Shown here: positions 24,024 to 34,327 of the stretch, piece by piece
How positions within the stretch are numbered: the first letter of the stretch is position 1
How the letters are laid out: every line of letters starts with the position of its first letter
From: an uncultured Prevotella sp.
GTDB taxonomy: Bacteria > Bacteroidota > Bacteroidia > Bacteroidales > Bacteroidaceae
Length of the DNA: 64,000 nucleotides
Assembly (NCBI GenBank): GCA_944320235.1
Contig: CALUGQ010000033.1
Location: 1 to 64,000 of the forward strand
Direction of reading: 5' to 3'
Translations under genes and position numbers: made by a program
Notes under the pieces: model-generated
What the model saw: only the letters and a program-made list of their open reading frames with translations
Told to the model about the DNA's origin: nothing
Databases searched by the model: none

Positions 24024-25445
24024 ATGGAAAACTTCATGACGTTGATTATTGTACTGATATTATTGGCAGGATGCTTGCTTATTGCTACCTCGCACATTAC
24101 AAAAGTTAACAAGGCCGCCCTTGCTGTTTTTGTAGGAACGCTGGGGTGGGTTTTGTACATTTGCTATGGTACGGATTTTGTCATGAGCCAACATCCGCAT
24201 GAATATATGGAATATCTCGGGGGTGGGCAGCACTCGAGTCTTGCGGTTAAATATTTCATCGGCGAAAATTTGTTTATCAAATACGTTGGTGAGGCGGCCG
24301 CCATTGTGCTATTCTTGCTTGCCACAATGTCAATTGTCGAAATACTTAACAATAATGGGTGCTTTGACTTTGTCGGAGAGTGGATTCGTACTCGCAACAG
24401 CAAAAGGTTGCTGTGGAGCATCACTGTGGCAACATTCATTATTTCAGCCAATTTGGATAACCTTACGACCACTACTATGATGCTTACCATAATGCACAAC
24501 ATAGTGCAAAACAGGAGGCAGCGCATGGTAATTGGTTGCGCAATAGTGCTTGCGGCATGCGCAGGTGGATGTTTCACAGTGATAGGCGATCCTGCGGGGG
24601 TCATTTTATGGGGTAGTGGTGCTGTAACTGCTACAAATTTTTCCTTGTATCTTGCTTTACCTGCGATAGTAGCATGGTGTGTGCCGACATATTTGCTCGG
24701 GAAAAGCCTGCCAGACCATCTGGATGTCGAGTGGGCCGCTGCTCCTTACCGTGGCGATGACACTAACTTGAACCGCTGGCAGAGAATCGTGATGCTCATT
24801 GTTGGCATTGGGGGATTGTGGTTTATACCGACATTTCATAACATTACAAAGCTCAGCCCTTTTCTCGGGGCATTGTGCGTCTTGTCTGTGTTGTGGATTG
24901 TCAATGAGATTTTCAACCACAAACTCATGAATGCAGACCAGATGATATTGCGTAAAGTTCCACGCATACTTCAGTATGGCAGTATCCAGCTTATGCTTTT
25001 TGTCATGGGCGTAATGTTGGCCTTGGGGGTAGTGGAAGAGACGGGGGTGCTTGGCATGGCGGCAACGTGGATGGATCATCATGTCCACAATGTATGGTTG
25101 GTCGGCGCTTTCTCCGGTTTGTTAAGCGGTGTGCTCGATGCTTTTACTGTCATGATGACAGGCATTTCGATGTATCCCATTGTCGATAGTGGAGATTTGG
25201 CGATTCTATCCAATCCATCTTATATGGCCAATTTCATGCAGAATGGCGCTTTTTGGAAAATCATGGCGTATTCAACATCCATTGGAGGGTGTTTGCTGTG
25301 TTTTTCCAATCCCTGCGGGGTGGCTTTGATGAAGATGGAGCGTATGCACGTTGGCTGGTATTTGAAAAATTGCACGCTGGGTGTATTCATCGGCTGGCTT
25401 CTTGGGCTGGCCATATTGTGGGCAGAATGTTCCTTTTTGCAATGA
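24024..25445 (+). CDS. nhaD: NhaD-type sodium/proton antiporter
   Basis: Inner-membrane Na+/H+ antiporter of the ion transporter superfamily, exporting sodium against proton entry. 473 residues with about 12 hydrophobic segments from TLIIVLILLAGCLLIATSH to the last GVFIGWLLGLAILWA. Family features: the SANLDNLTTTTMM motif in the middle of a discontinuous helix, AACAGGCFTVIGDPAGVILWGSGAV with the GDP signature, and GLLSGVLDAFTVMMTG for the second half. The first ATG is nearly at the predicted transcription start; a second ATG (24036, Met-Thr-Leu) is the alternative. pfkA follows after 31 bp. The placement beside the ATP synthase operon fits a role in ion balance, by inference. Confidence 0.92.
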   Translation: MENFMTLIIVLILLAGCLLIATSHITKVNKAALAVFVGTLGWVLYICYGTDFVMSQHPHEYMEYLGGGQHSSLAVKYFIGENLFIKYVGEAAAIVLFLLATMSIVEILNNNGCFDFVGEWIRTRNSKRLLWSITVATFIISANLDNLTTTTMMLTIMHNIVQNRRQRMVIGCAIVLAACAGGCFTVIGDPAGVILWGSGAVTATNFSLYLALPAIVAWCVPTYLLGKSLPDHLDVEWAAAPYRGDDTNLNRWQRIVMLIVGIGGLWFIPTFHNITKLSPFLGALCVLSVLWIVNEIFNHKLMNADQMILRKVPRILQYGSIQLMLFVMGVMLALGVVEETGVLGMAATWMDHHVHNVWLVGAFSGLLSGVLDAFTVMMTGISMYPIVDSGDLAILSNPSYMANFMQNGAFWKIMAYSTSIGGCLLCFSNPCGVALMKMERMHVGWYLKNCTLGVFIGWLLGLAILWAECSFLQ

Positions 25446-25476
25446 AGATAATATTTGATTTTAAGGTATAAAGATT

Positions 25477-26454
25477 ATGGGTAAAATAAAGACTATAGGT
25501 GTGCTTACCTCGGGTGGGGATGCACCGGGAATGAATGCGGCAATAAGGGCCGTCACCCGCGCAGGTATCTGCAATGGCTTCAATATCAAGGGCATTTATC
25601 GGGGGTATGATGGCTTGATTAATGATGAGGTAAAACCATTTACTACTGAAAATGTCAGTGGTATAATCATGCAAGGTGGAACCATTCTCAAGACTGCACG
25701 AAGTAAGGAGTTCATGACCCCTGAAGGCAAACAAAAAGCCTATGAGACATTAATTAAGGAAGAAATAGATGCCCTTGTGGTAATTGGGGGCAATGGGTCG
25801 CTGACGGGCGCACGTGATTTTGCTGCTGAGTATGATGTATGTTGCATAGGCTTGCCTGGCACCATTGACAACGATCTTTATGGAACCGATTCTACCATAG
25901 GCTACGACACAACGATGAACACCATTGTGGAGTGCGTTGACCGTATACGTGATACAGCACAAAGCCATGAACGTATATTTTTCATTGAAGTGATGGGGCG
26001 CGATGCAGGTTTCCTTGCCCAAAACAGCGCAATTGCTTCAGGAGCCGAGGCAGCCATAATCCCGGAGGATTCTACCGATGTAGACCAGCTGGCACGTTTC
26101 ATGGAGCGCGGTATAAGGAAATCAAAAAAGAGTTGCATCGTTATAGTGTCTGAAAGTCCGAAATGTGGAGCTCTGTATTATGCAGAGCGCGTTCGCAATG
26201 AGTTCCCGAATTACGATGTCCGAGTGTCGATTCTTGGGCATCTGCAACGTGGAGGGCGCCCATCGGCGCATGACCGGATATTGGCAAGCCGAACAGGTGT
26301 GGGGGCAATAGAGGCCATTATGCAGGGGCAACGTAATGTGATGGTTGGAGTGCGCAACAATGAGGTTGTGTATGTTCCATTCAGCGATGCCATTCGTACC
26401 GACAAGCCGCTTGATATGAAGCTGATAAAGGTTCTGGACGAACTAAGTATATAG
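25477..26454 (+). CDS. pfkA: ATP-dependent 6-phosphofructokinase
   Basis: Glycolytic enzyme phosphorylating fructose 6-phosphate to fructose 1,6-bisphosphate in the cytoplasm. 325 residues, typical. Motifs: [16 protein letters not shown] (ATP loop) at residues 11-24, the GGNGSLTGA nucleotide-binding loop at 104-112, and the catalytic [14 protein letters not shown] with Asp131 and Asp133. Substrate-binding [11 protein letters not shown] and [14 protein letters not shown] are also present. The Gly-Gly-Asn-Gly-Ser form, rather than the pyrophosphate-type GGDD, argues for ATP as donor, though Asn replaces the usual Asp (see findings). Likely co-transcribed with nhaD (31-bp gap). A weak 6-bp hairpin at 26475-26502 may end the unit before the atp promoter. 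Confidence 0.95.
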   Translation: MGKIKTIGVLTSGGDAPGMNAAIRAVTRAGICNGFNIKGIYRGYDGLINDEVKPFTTENVSGIIMQGGTILKTARSKEFMTPEGKQKAYETLIKEEIDALVVIGGNGSLTGARDFAAEYDVCCIGLPGTIDNDLYGTDSTIGYDTTMNTIVECVDRIRDTAQSHERIFFIEVMGRDAGFLAQNSAIASGAEAAIIPEDSTDVDQLARFMERGIRKSKKSCIVIVSESPKCGALYYAERVRNEFPNYDVRVSILGHLQRGGRPSAHDRILASRTGVGAIEAIMQGQRNVMVGVRNNEVVYVPFSDAIRTDKPLDMKLIKVLDELSI

Positions 26455-26541
26455 GTGGGCGACAAATGTTATGATTCCTTGATTTTTATATTATTTAAGG
26501 AAGAAAACTGAAAAATACTATTGGGTTTACGGCAAATTTGT

Positions 26542-26549
26542 TATCTTTG
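26542..26549 (+). promoter_or_regulatory. -7 box of the ATP synthase operon
   Basis: TATCTTTG matches TAnnTTTG. A TTG at 26521-26523 lies 18 bp upstream. The leader to the atpD ATG (26597) is about 43 nt. Confidence 0.65.
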
Positions 26550-26590
26550 CAGCAATGTAACACAAAAGAGAAAACTTAAAAAATACATAA

Positions 26591-28126
<1,536 letters not shown>

Positions 28127-28143
28127 TTTATACGTGAGCGAAT

Positions 28144-28389
28144 ATGGGCTTGATGTTGAAGATTGTCTCTCCTGAAAAAGTGGAGTTTACGGGCGAGGTA
28201 AAAAGTGTGCTCGTGCCAGGCACGAAAGGCAGCTTTGAAATACTCAACGACCATGCGCCAATAATTTCGTCATTGCAGCATGGTATTGTAGAATACACAA
28301 CTGGCAGTGGAAAGAGACAATTGGCTATAACAGGTGGCTTTGTGGAAGTGCAAAAGAATGAAGTAAGTCTTTGTGTCGAGGTTAAATGA
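28144..28389 (+). CDS. atpC: F1 ATP synthase epsilon subunit, short form
   Basis: Central-stalk subunit. Only 81 residues, covering just the N-terminal beta-sandwich (LKIVSPEKVEFTGEVKSVLVPGTKGSFEILNDHAPIISSL, then ITGGFVEVQKNEVSLCVE). The C-terminal two-helix domain that makes the usual ~135-residue protein and inhibits hydrolysis is absent. The stop is natural, not a frameshift: the next gene starts 2 bp later. Short epsilon is common in Bacteroidetes. Confidence 0.95.
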   Translation: MGLMLKIVSPEKVEFTGEVKSVLVPGTKGSFEILNDHAPIISSLQHGIVEYTTGSGKRQLAITGGFVEVQKNEVSLCVEVK

Positions 28390-28390
28390 C

Positions 28391-28801
28391 ATGGACAGTC
28401 AACAGATAATAAAAATAAGCCGGCAATATAATAAGTGCAGCTTGTGGGTTGTTGCTGCAGCTGCTCTGATAATGCTTTTGGGAATCAGTATTTGTGATGC
28501 TCAACAGTTGGTGAACCCAGTGCTGATAAGCGTCATATATGCATTGGTTACAAATTGGGCTTATGGTTTATCGTGGAAAGCTGTCGCGAATTCGTCACCC
28601 AATACGCTGAGCAAATTTTACTTAGCGGCATCAGCCATACGTATGTTGGCTGGTGTGCTAGTGGCTGTAGTTTTTTGTGTCATGAATGACGATAGAGAAG
28701 CTATAATAAACTTCATCATTGTGTTTTCCGCATTCTATATCGCGATGTTAGTTTTTGATGGCGTTTTCTTCGCTCGCCAGGAAAGAAAAAGAAACCAATA
28801 G
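28391..28801 (+). CDS. Unnamed four-helix membrane protein inside the atp operon
   Basis: A 136-residue inner-membrane protein with four hydrophobic segments: LWVVAAAALIMLLGIS, VLISVIYALVTNWAYG, LAASAIRMLAGVLVAVVF and INFIIVFSAFYIAMLVF, then a basic FFARQERKRNQ tail. The ATG at 28391 (MDSQQ) lies 2 bp after atpC; an in-frame upstream start would overlap atpC. Its place directly before atpB and its size resemble AtpI, which in other bacteria assists assembly of the c-ring, but I see no diagnostic motif, so that role is inference from position. Conserved presence at this site is typical of Bacteroidetes atp operons. Confidence 0.8.
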   Translation: MDSQQIIKISRQYNKCSLWVVAAAALIMLLGISICDAQQLVNPVLISVIYALVTNWAYGLSWKAVANSSPNTLSKFYLAASAIRMLAGVLVAVVFCVMNDDREAIINFIIVFSAFYIAMLVFDGVFFARQERKRNQ

Positions 28802-28810
28802 ATTGTGTGT

Positions 28811-29911
28811 ATGAGATATTTCAGACAACTGCTATGCTTGGTCGTGTTTGTGTTTTGCGCCATGTCTGTCAAGGCCGTAGGGCATGGAACAGATACTGAT
28901 GGGAGCATAGACCTGCAAGGCATACTCTTTGGACATATAAAGGACTCTTATGAGTGGCATATAACCACTGTTAATGGACATCCTGTTGTATTGAACCTGC
29001 CGGTGATTGTAAAAAGTTCTACAGGTTGGCACGTGTTTTCAAGTGCGCGGTTTGCAGAGGAACCTGACCACAATGGCAATCGGCGAGGACCCAATGGGTT
29101 GTATATATCAGGCAGTGAGGCTAATGAAGGCAAAGTGTGCGAATTGGTGAATGGTAAGGAGGTGCGTCCTTTCGACATCTCAATAACCAAGACTGTAGCT
29201 GTTTTGTTCATCGATGCGATTTTACTTCTGGTATGTGTGCTTATACCTGCACGATGGTGCAGAAGACATCGGCCAGAGGATCCTGCACCTAAAGGTTTCA
29301 CCGGCTTGATGACCATGTTCATTATGTATATTTACGATGAAGTGGTGAAGGCTTCTCTGGGCAAGGAGGCGGATAAGTATGCACCGTATTTGTTAACATG
29401 CTTTTTCTTCATCTTCATAGCAAATATAATGGGTGTAGTGCCTTTCCCGCCCGGTGGTGGAAATTTGACGGGGAATATAACGTGTACGTTTTTCCTGGCT
29501 CTATGCACATTTGTGATAACAAACGTTACAGGAACCAAGGCGTATTGGAAAGACATCTTTTGGCCTGAAGTGCCAACATGGCTTAAAGTTCCTGTTCCAT
29601 TGATGCCGTTCATAGAGTTTTTCAGTATCTTTACAAAGCCATTGGCATTGATGATTCGACTTTTCGCCAATATGATGGCAGGACATGCCATAGCATTGTC
29701 ACTGTCGTGTATCATCTTCATCATGTTTGGCATTAACGCGCTTGCAGGTGCCTCTATGACGGTTGTCAGTGTGCTTATGAGCGTATTCATGATGTTGCTA
29801 GAGGTACTGGTGTGCTTCATTCAGGCCTTGGTGTTTACAATGCTTAGTGCTGTGTTCATATCCCTTGCTCATGTTCATGGGCATACTGTAAAGGAATCAA
29901 AACAAAATTAA
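28811..29911 (+). CDS. atpB: F0 ATP synthase subunit a with N-terminal extension
   Basis: Membrane subunit forming the proton half-channels beside the c-ring. 366 residues, versus ~240-270 in many bacteria, because of an N-terminal signal-like segment (FRQLLCLVVFVFCAMSVKA) and about 110 mostly hydrophilic residues before the first core helix. Core: five to six helices, with the essential arginine Arg283 in LALMIRLFANMMAGHAIALSL, and the C-terminal AHVHGHTVKE. Extended AtpB is typical in this phylum. The start at 28811 was chosen over GTG 6 bp upstream. Confidence 0.96.
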   Translation: MRYFRQLLCLVVFVFCAMSVKAVGHGTDTDGSIDLQGILFGHIKDSYEWHITTVNGHPVVLNLPVIVKSSTGWHVFSSARFAEEPDHNGNRRGPNGLYISGSEANEGKVCELVNGKEVRPFDISITKTVAVLFIDAILLLVCVLIPARWCRRHRPEDPAPKGFTGLMTMFIMYIYDEVVKASLGKEADKYAPYLLTCFFFIFIANIMGVVPFPPGGGNLTGNITCTFFLALCTFVITNVTGTKAYWKDIFWPEVPTWLKVPVPLMPFIEFFSIFTKPLALMIRLFANMMAGHAIALSLSCIIFIMFGINALAGASMTVVSVLMSVFMMLLEVLVCFIQALVFTMLSAVFISLAHVHGHTVKESKQN

Positions 29912-29934
29912 AAACAATATTAAATTTTACGATT

Positions 29935-30177
29935 ATGGTATCATTATTATTAGCAGCAGATGCTGTTGCAAAGTTGGGTGCCGCTGTAGGCGGAGGTTTA
30001 GCTGCAATAGGTGCAGGTATTGGTATAGGCAAGATAGGCGGACAGGCAATGGACGCCATGGCTCGTCAGCCGGAGAAAATGGGCGATCTTCGTTCTTCAA
30101 TGATTATCGCGGCCGCTCTTGTTGAGGGCGTTGCTTTCTTCGCCGTCATCATAGCTTTGCTTGCGCTGTTTGTATAA
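29935..30177 (+). CDS. atpE: F0 ATP synthase subunit c
   Basis: Proteolipid of the rotor ring. 80 residues, two hydrophobic helices joined by the ARQPE loop (residues 43-47). Ion-carrying carboxylate Glu64 in AALVEGVAFF. The residues that accompany Na+ binding in Na+-ring species (Gln in helix 1, Thr/Ser after the Glu, Tyr near the end) are Ile, Gly and Phe here, so it looks proton-specific. It lies 23 bp after atpB. Confidence 0.97.
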   Translation: MVSLLLAADAVAKLGAAVGGGLAAIGAGIGIGKIGGQAMDAMARQPEKMGDLRSSMIIAAALVEGVAFFAVIIALLALFV

Positions 30178-30220
30178 GTATGGCGACTGTTTTTTAGCGT
30201 TATAGAAATCAGAACGGCTT

Positions 30221-30727
30221 ATGTCATTGATAACACCGGATTTTGGTCTGTTGTTCTGGATGGCGCTTGTGTTCATCATCGTATTGGTAATCCTTTGGAA
30301 ATGGGGATTCCCTGTGGTGGTGAGAATGGTCAACGACCGCAAGGCTTATATAGACGAAAGCCTGCAGAAAGCACATGAGGCCAACGAGCGATTAGCCAAT
30401 ATCAAAGTTGAAAGTGAGTCCATTCTGCAAGAGGCAAGGGAACGGCAGGCTCAAATATTGAAAGAGGCTGCCGCAACCCGTGACGCAATTGTGGAAAAGG
30501 CCCAGGACAAGGCTCGTGAAGAAGGCAACCGCCTGATTGCGGAGGCAAAGGCTGAGATAGAAAGCCAAAAACAGGCTGCCATAAGCGACATACGAGCTCA
30601 AGTGGCTGAGCTGTCTGTCAAAGTGGCCGAGAAAATCCTTCGGAAAGAGCTCGGCGACAATGACAAGCAGATGGATTTAATTGATAGATTGCTGGATGAG
30701 GTTTCTTCTTCGGACAAAATACGATAA
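30221..30727 (+). CDS. atpF: F0 ATP synthase subunit b
   Basis: Peripheral stalk subunit. 168 residues: an N-terminal membrane helix (PDFGLLFWMALVFIIVLVILWKWGFP), then a long charged helix (YIDESLQKAHEANERLANIKVESESILQEARERQAQILKEA...) forming the right-handed coiled coil that links to delta. A single b-type gene is present, so the dimer is homodimeric. It starts 43 bp after atpE and ends 3 bp before atpH. Confidence 0.96.
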   Translation: MSLITPDFGLLFWMALVFIIVLVILWKWGFPVVVRMVNDRKAYIDESLQKAHEANERLANIKVESESILQEARERQAQILKEAAATRDAIVEKAQDKAREEGNRLIAEAKAEIESQKQAAISDIRAQVAELSVKVAEKILRKELGDNDKQMDLIDRLLDEVSSSDKIR

Positions 30728-30730
30728 GTT

Positions 30731-31267
30731 ATGGATATAGGAGTAATATCGGTAAGATATGCGCGTGCACTGCTCAAGGGCAGTTGTGATGCGAAAATCG
30801 AAAACAAGGTGTATTGCGAGATGCAGGCTTTGGCTAAAAGCTACATTGATGTGCCCCAGTTGAGGTTTACCATAGACAATCCGATGCTCTCCAAAATCAA
30901 TAAGGAGAAAATCCTTGTTGCTGCAGTTGGCGGAAGTCCTTGCGAGCTCACCAGGTCTTTTTTTAGGCTTGTGCTTAAGGAGGGACGCGAGAGTGTAATC
31001 CAATTCATGGCAAATTCGTATATAACTCTTTATAGAAAAAAGAAGAATATCATCCGTGGTAAACTAACTACCGCTGTCGCCGTTTCTCCAATTGCAGAGC
31101 AGAAACTGCGACAAATGGTGGAGGACAAGACTAATGGTGCTGTGGAGTTTGAGACGGAGATTAACAATGACATCATCGGTGGGTTCATACTAGAATATGA
31201 TACTTACCGTATGGATGCCAGTGTGAAGTCAAAACTCAAGAACATCCTTTCACAGCTTAAAGTGTGA
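30731..31267 (+). CDS. atpH: F1 ATP synthase delta subunit
   Basis: Connects the peripheral stalk to the top of F1. 178 residues, normal. N-terminal six-helix domain (ISVRYARALLKGSCDAKIENKVYCEMQALAKSY) and C-terminal family signature with IIGGFILEYDTYRMDASVKSKLKNI. Starts 3 bp after atpF, so the two are tightly coupled. Followed by about 100 bp without a gene before atpA. Confidence 0.95.
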   Translation: MDIGVISVRYARALLKGSCDAKIENKVYCEMQALAKSYIDVPQLRFTIDNPMLSKINKEKILVAAVGGSPCELTRSFFRLVLKEGRESVIQFMANSYITLYRKKKNIIRGKLTTAVAVSPIAEQKLRQMVEDKTNGAVEFETEINNDIIGGFILEYDTYRMDASVKSKLKNILSQLKV

Positions 31268-31368
31268 TTGTTTTGCAATGTCTGGATGGGCTGAGCGAGT
31301 GTCGCTAATGGGGGTTTCTGTTTCAGATTGCCGCATTCCATTCTTTCATTATGTAAAGTGTATAAATT

Positions 31369-32958
31369 ATGTCAGATAAAATAAAACCAAGCGAAGTATC
31401 TCAAGTACTGCTTGAACAGCTTAAAGGTGTCAGTGGTGGGGAGCAGTTTGATGAAATCGGGTCTGTGCTGCAAGTAAGTGACGGCGTGGCCCGTATCTAT
31501 GGACTGCGCAACGCTGAGGCCAGTGAGCTTTTGGAATTCGAGAATGGTACGATGGGCATAGTTATGAACCTTGAAGAAGACAATGTTGGTTGTGTACTTT
31601 TGGGTTCAACTTCTGGTATCAAGGAAGGCATGATAGTGAAGCGGACCAAACGAATTGCTTCTATTCGTGTTAACGATAATATGCTCGGTCGTGTCATAAA
31701 TCCACTTGGTGAGGCTATCGACGGCAAAGGAAGCATAGATCTAACAGATGCTTTTGAAATGCCGCTTGACAGAAAGGCCCCGGGTGTTATTTACCGCCAG
31801 CCGGTAAAGGAACCTCTTCAGACTGGTTTGAAAGCTGTAGACTCCATGATTCCTATTGGTCGTGGTCAGCGAGAGCTAATCATTGGTGACCGCCAGACTG
31901 GAAAGACTGCAATTGCTGTTGATACTATCATTAATCAGAAGAGTTTCTATGAGGCAGGCAAACCGGTCTACTGCATTTATGTTGCAATTGGGCAAAAGGC
32001 ATCCACAGTTGCCGCTCTTGTACAGAATTTAAAGGAGCATGGAGCATTGCCATACACAATTGTTGTATCTGCCACGGCGGCTGATCCTGCGGCGATGCAG
32101 TATTATGCACCGTTTGCTGGAGCGGCTATTGGTGAATATTTCCGTGATCGCGGCTATTCAGCTTTGGTAGTTTACGATGATTTATCCAAGCAAGCTGTTG
32201 CATATCGCGAAGTTTCTTTGATTCTACGCCGTCCGTCTGGGCGTGAGGCATACCCTGGTGACGTGTTCTATTTGCACAGTCGTTTGCTTGAGCGTGCTGC
32301 ACGTATTAATGACCAACAAGAAGTGGCAGAGCAAATGAATGATTTGCCAGAATGCATGAAGGGTCATGTTCGTGGTGGCGGTTCATTAACAGCTTTGCCT
32401 ATTATTGAGACTCAAGCTGGCGACGTTTCAGCTTATATTCCAACAAATGTAATTTCTATTACCGACGGGCAGATATATCTTGAGACAGACCTCTTTAACC
32501 AAGGTTTCCGCCCTGCGATTAACGTGGGAATATCTGTTTCGCGTGTAGGTGGATCTGCACAGATAAAGAGTATGAAAAAAGTGGCTGGAACATTGAAGAT
32601 AGACCAAGCGCAATATCGTGAGCTTGAAAGTTTTTCTAAATTCTCAAGCGACATGGATGCTGTTACAGCCATGACCCTAGACCGTGGCCGAAAGAACAAT
32701 CAGCTGCTCATACAGCCACAATACAGTCCAATGCCAGTTGGCGAGCAGGTCGCAATTCTTTATTGTGGCACACACGGGCTCATGCATGATGTACCCGTGG
32801 AGAAGGTTAGGGAATGTCAAGATGCTTTCCTTGATAAGTTACGTTCTACCAATCCCGAAGTTATTGCAGCATTGGGAGCCGGAAAGATTGATGACGGCAT
32901 GACGGCTGTCATTGAGTCTGTTATGGCCGACATTGCTGGACAGTATAAAAATCAGTAG
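31369..32958 (+). CDS. atpA: F1 ATP synthase alpha subunit
   Basis: Non-catalytic nucleotide-binding subunit of the F1 head. 529 residues. N-terminal helix ([15 protein letters not shown]), beta-barrel, P-loop [21 protein letters not shown], then [47 protein letters not shown], the arginine-finger region [15 protein letters not shown], and the C-terminal helical domain. It lies 101 bp after atpH and 3 bp before atpG. Confidence 0.98.
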   Translation: MSDKIKPSEVSQVLLEQLKGVSGGEQFDEIGSVLQVSDGVARIYGLRNAEASELLEFENGTMGIVMNLEEDNVGCVLLGSTSGIKEGMIVKRTKRIASIRVNDNMLGRVINPLGEAIDGKGSIDLTDAFEMPLDRKAPGVIYRQPVKEPLQTGLKAVDSMIPIGRGQRELIIGDRQTGKTAIAVDTIINQKSFYEAGKPVYCIYVAIGQKASTVAALVQNLKEHGALPYTIVVSATAADPAAMQYYAPFAGAAIGEYFRDRGYSALVVYDDLSKQAVAYREVSLILRRPSGREAYPGDVFYLHSRLLERAARINDQQEVAEQMNDLPECMKGHVRGGGSLTALPIIETQAGDVSAYIPTNVISITDGQIYLETDLFNQGFRPAINVGISVSRVGGSAQIKSMKKVAGTLKIDQAQYRELESFSKFSSDMDAVTAMTLDRGRKNNQLLIQPQYSPMPVGEQVAILYCGTHGLMHDVPVEKVRECQDAFLDKLRSTNPEVIAALGAGKIDDGMTAVIESVMADIAGQYKNQ

Positions 32959-32961
32959 CCT

Positions 32962-33930
32962 ATGCCTTCGCTGAAAGAGATTAAGACCCGTATTGCCTCA
33001 GTCAATAGTACGCGCAAGATTACTAGCGCCATGAAGATGGTGGCATCATCGAAGTTACATCATGCTCAAGTGATGATAGAGAATATGTTGCCTTATGAGA
33101 CACTTCTGGAACATATACTTAAAACATTTCTCGCTTCGGAGGTTGATGCATCGAGTGTGTTCAGTGTTGAGCGAAAGGTAAAGCGGGTAGCTCTTGTTGT
33201 TTATTCGTCTAATAGCAGTCTGTGTGGAGGTTTTAATGCCAATGTCATCAAGTTGATGCAACAGGTTGTGGATGAATATAAGCATCTGGGCGATGGCAAT
33301 GTTGTAGTTTATCCAATTGGTCGCAAAGTAGCCGAAAAAGCATCTAAGTTGGGGCTAAGAACTGAAGGTGAGTTCTCCTGTTTGGCAGATAAACCGAATG
33401 TGAAAGATTGCATAGCTCTTTCTAAGGAGTTAGGCAAGCGCTTTGTGGATGGAGATATAGACAAAGTGGAATTGATATACCATCATTTCAAAAGTGCTGG
33501 TTCGCAAATACTTACCAGAAAGACGTATTTGCCTATTGATTTGACGTCTGAGTTGAATCGTGACCATGAGCGAGACTTGACTTCAAATGTGGCTACACGC
33601 GAAGCTCAAGAGTATCTAAAGAAAAAAGGCAAGGCTTCGTCCGCTCACTCTGCAGAAGAGGCAAAGCCTCTCAATGACAATTTCATTGTTGAGCCAGACA
33701 TGGACACCGTGTTGGAGTTATTGATTCCAAAGTTTGCCCACTTGATGCTTTATACTGCCTTATTGGATAGCAATGCGAGTGAGCATGCAGCACGTATGGT
33801 TGCGATGCAGACTGCAACAGACAATGCTGATGAACTTCTTCGTGAATTGAATTTGCAATACAACAAAAGCAGGCAGCAAGCTATTACAAATGAATTGCTT
33901 GACATTGTTGGAGGTTCTGTTAACAACTGA
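32962..33930 (+). CDS. atpG: F1 ATP synthase gamma subunit
   Basis: Rotating central shaft. 322 residues, longer than the usual ~285-295 owing to a basic/charged insertion near residues 210-235 (EYLKKKGKASSAHSAEEAKPLND). N-terminal LKEIKTRIASVNSTRKITSAMKMVASSKLHHAQ and C-terminal LYTALLDSNASEHAARMVAMQTATDNADELLRELNLQYNKSRQQAITNELLDIVGG are canonical. Last gene of the operon, followed by a strong terminator. Confidence 0.97.
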   Translation: MPSLKEIKTRIASVNSTRKITSAMKMVASSKLHHAQVMIENMLPYETLLEHILKTFLASEVDASSVFSVERKVKRVALVVYSSNSSLCGGFNANVIKLMQQVVDEYKHLGDGNVVVYPIGRKVAEKASKLGLRTEGEFSCLADKPNVKDCIALSKELGKRFVDGDIDKVELIYHHFKSAGSQILTRKTYLPIDLTSELNRDHERDLTSNVATREAQEYLKKKGKASSAHSAEEAKPLNDNFIVEPDMDTVLELLIPKFAHLMLYTALLDSNASEHAARMVAMQTATDNADELLRELNLQYNKSRQQAITNELLDIVGGSVNN

Positions 33931-33937
33931 CAACATC

Positions 33938-33976
33938 AAAAAGGAGGAAGTTACACATAATAACTTCCTCCTTTTT
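33938..33976 (+). terminator. Intrinsic terminator of the atp operon
   Basis: Left strand AAAAAGGAGGAAGTTA (33938-33953), right strand TAACTTCCTCCTTTTT (33961-33976), 7-base loop: a 16-bp stem with the U-tract built into its end. It begins 7 bp after the atpG stop. Confidence 0.92.
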
Positions 33977-33985
33977 TATTTTAAG

Positions 33986-34280
33986 GAATATCATCAAACA
34001 ACACATACGCGCTAAGTCGGTCTATAAACACGTACTGGCTTTAACTTTTTTATGTTGAATACACCTATAAAGGCCGTTATTGCTAATTGTCAGACTTTCA
34101 ACAAGTTGCAGAAAGTGCCGTTCTCCCTTCTGAAATAAGCCGTTTTGGCGGATGAAGCAGGCCATATCGCAGCGCGAAACGTGCGGCTTCATTGTGCGAT
34201 AGGCCATGCGGGGTTCCTGAGGTAATAGCGGCTGTCTTTAGCTGCGCATTTGCAAGTAGGGCAGATTGCGGATATCCATT
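33986..34280 (-). repeat. ~295-bp dispersed element, copy C (reversed)
   Basis: Same element as 18705-19002 and 50718-51015, in the opposite orientation. Its ends read GAATATCATCAAACAACACAT (plus strand, 33986) and, on the other strand, GGATATCCGCAATCTGCCC. It begins 9 bp after the atp terminator and ends 47 bp before the 3' end of thrC. The minus strand carries an open frame of 61 codons (34207-34022) with VSRCDMACFIRQNGLFQK in common with copy A. Flanks are AT-rich but give no clean duplication. Confidence 0.75.
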
Positions 34281-34327
34281 TAATTTTTTGAAAATCTTGA
34301 TATATCCAAATTACAGATAGTGGCTAT

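Noticed and set aside
28811-29911. AtpB N-terminal extension as a fusion or wrong start
   Set aside because: The signal-like start and spacing to the previous gene fit, and extended AtpB is usual in Bacteroidetes.
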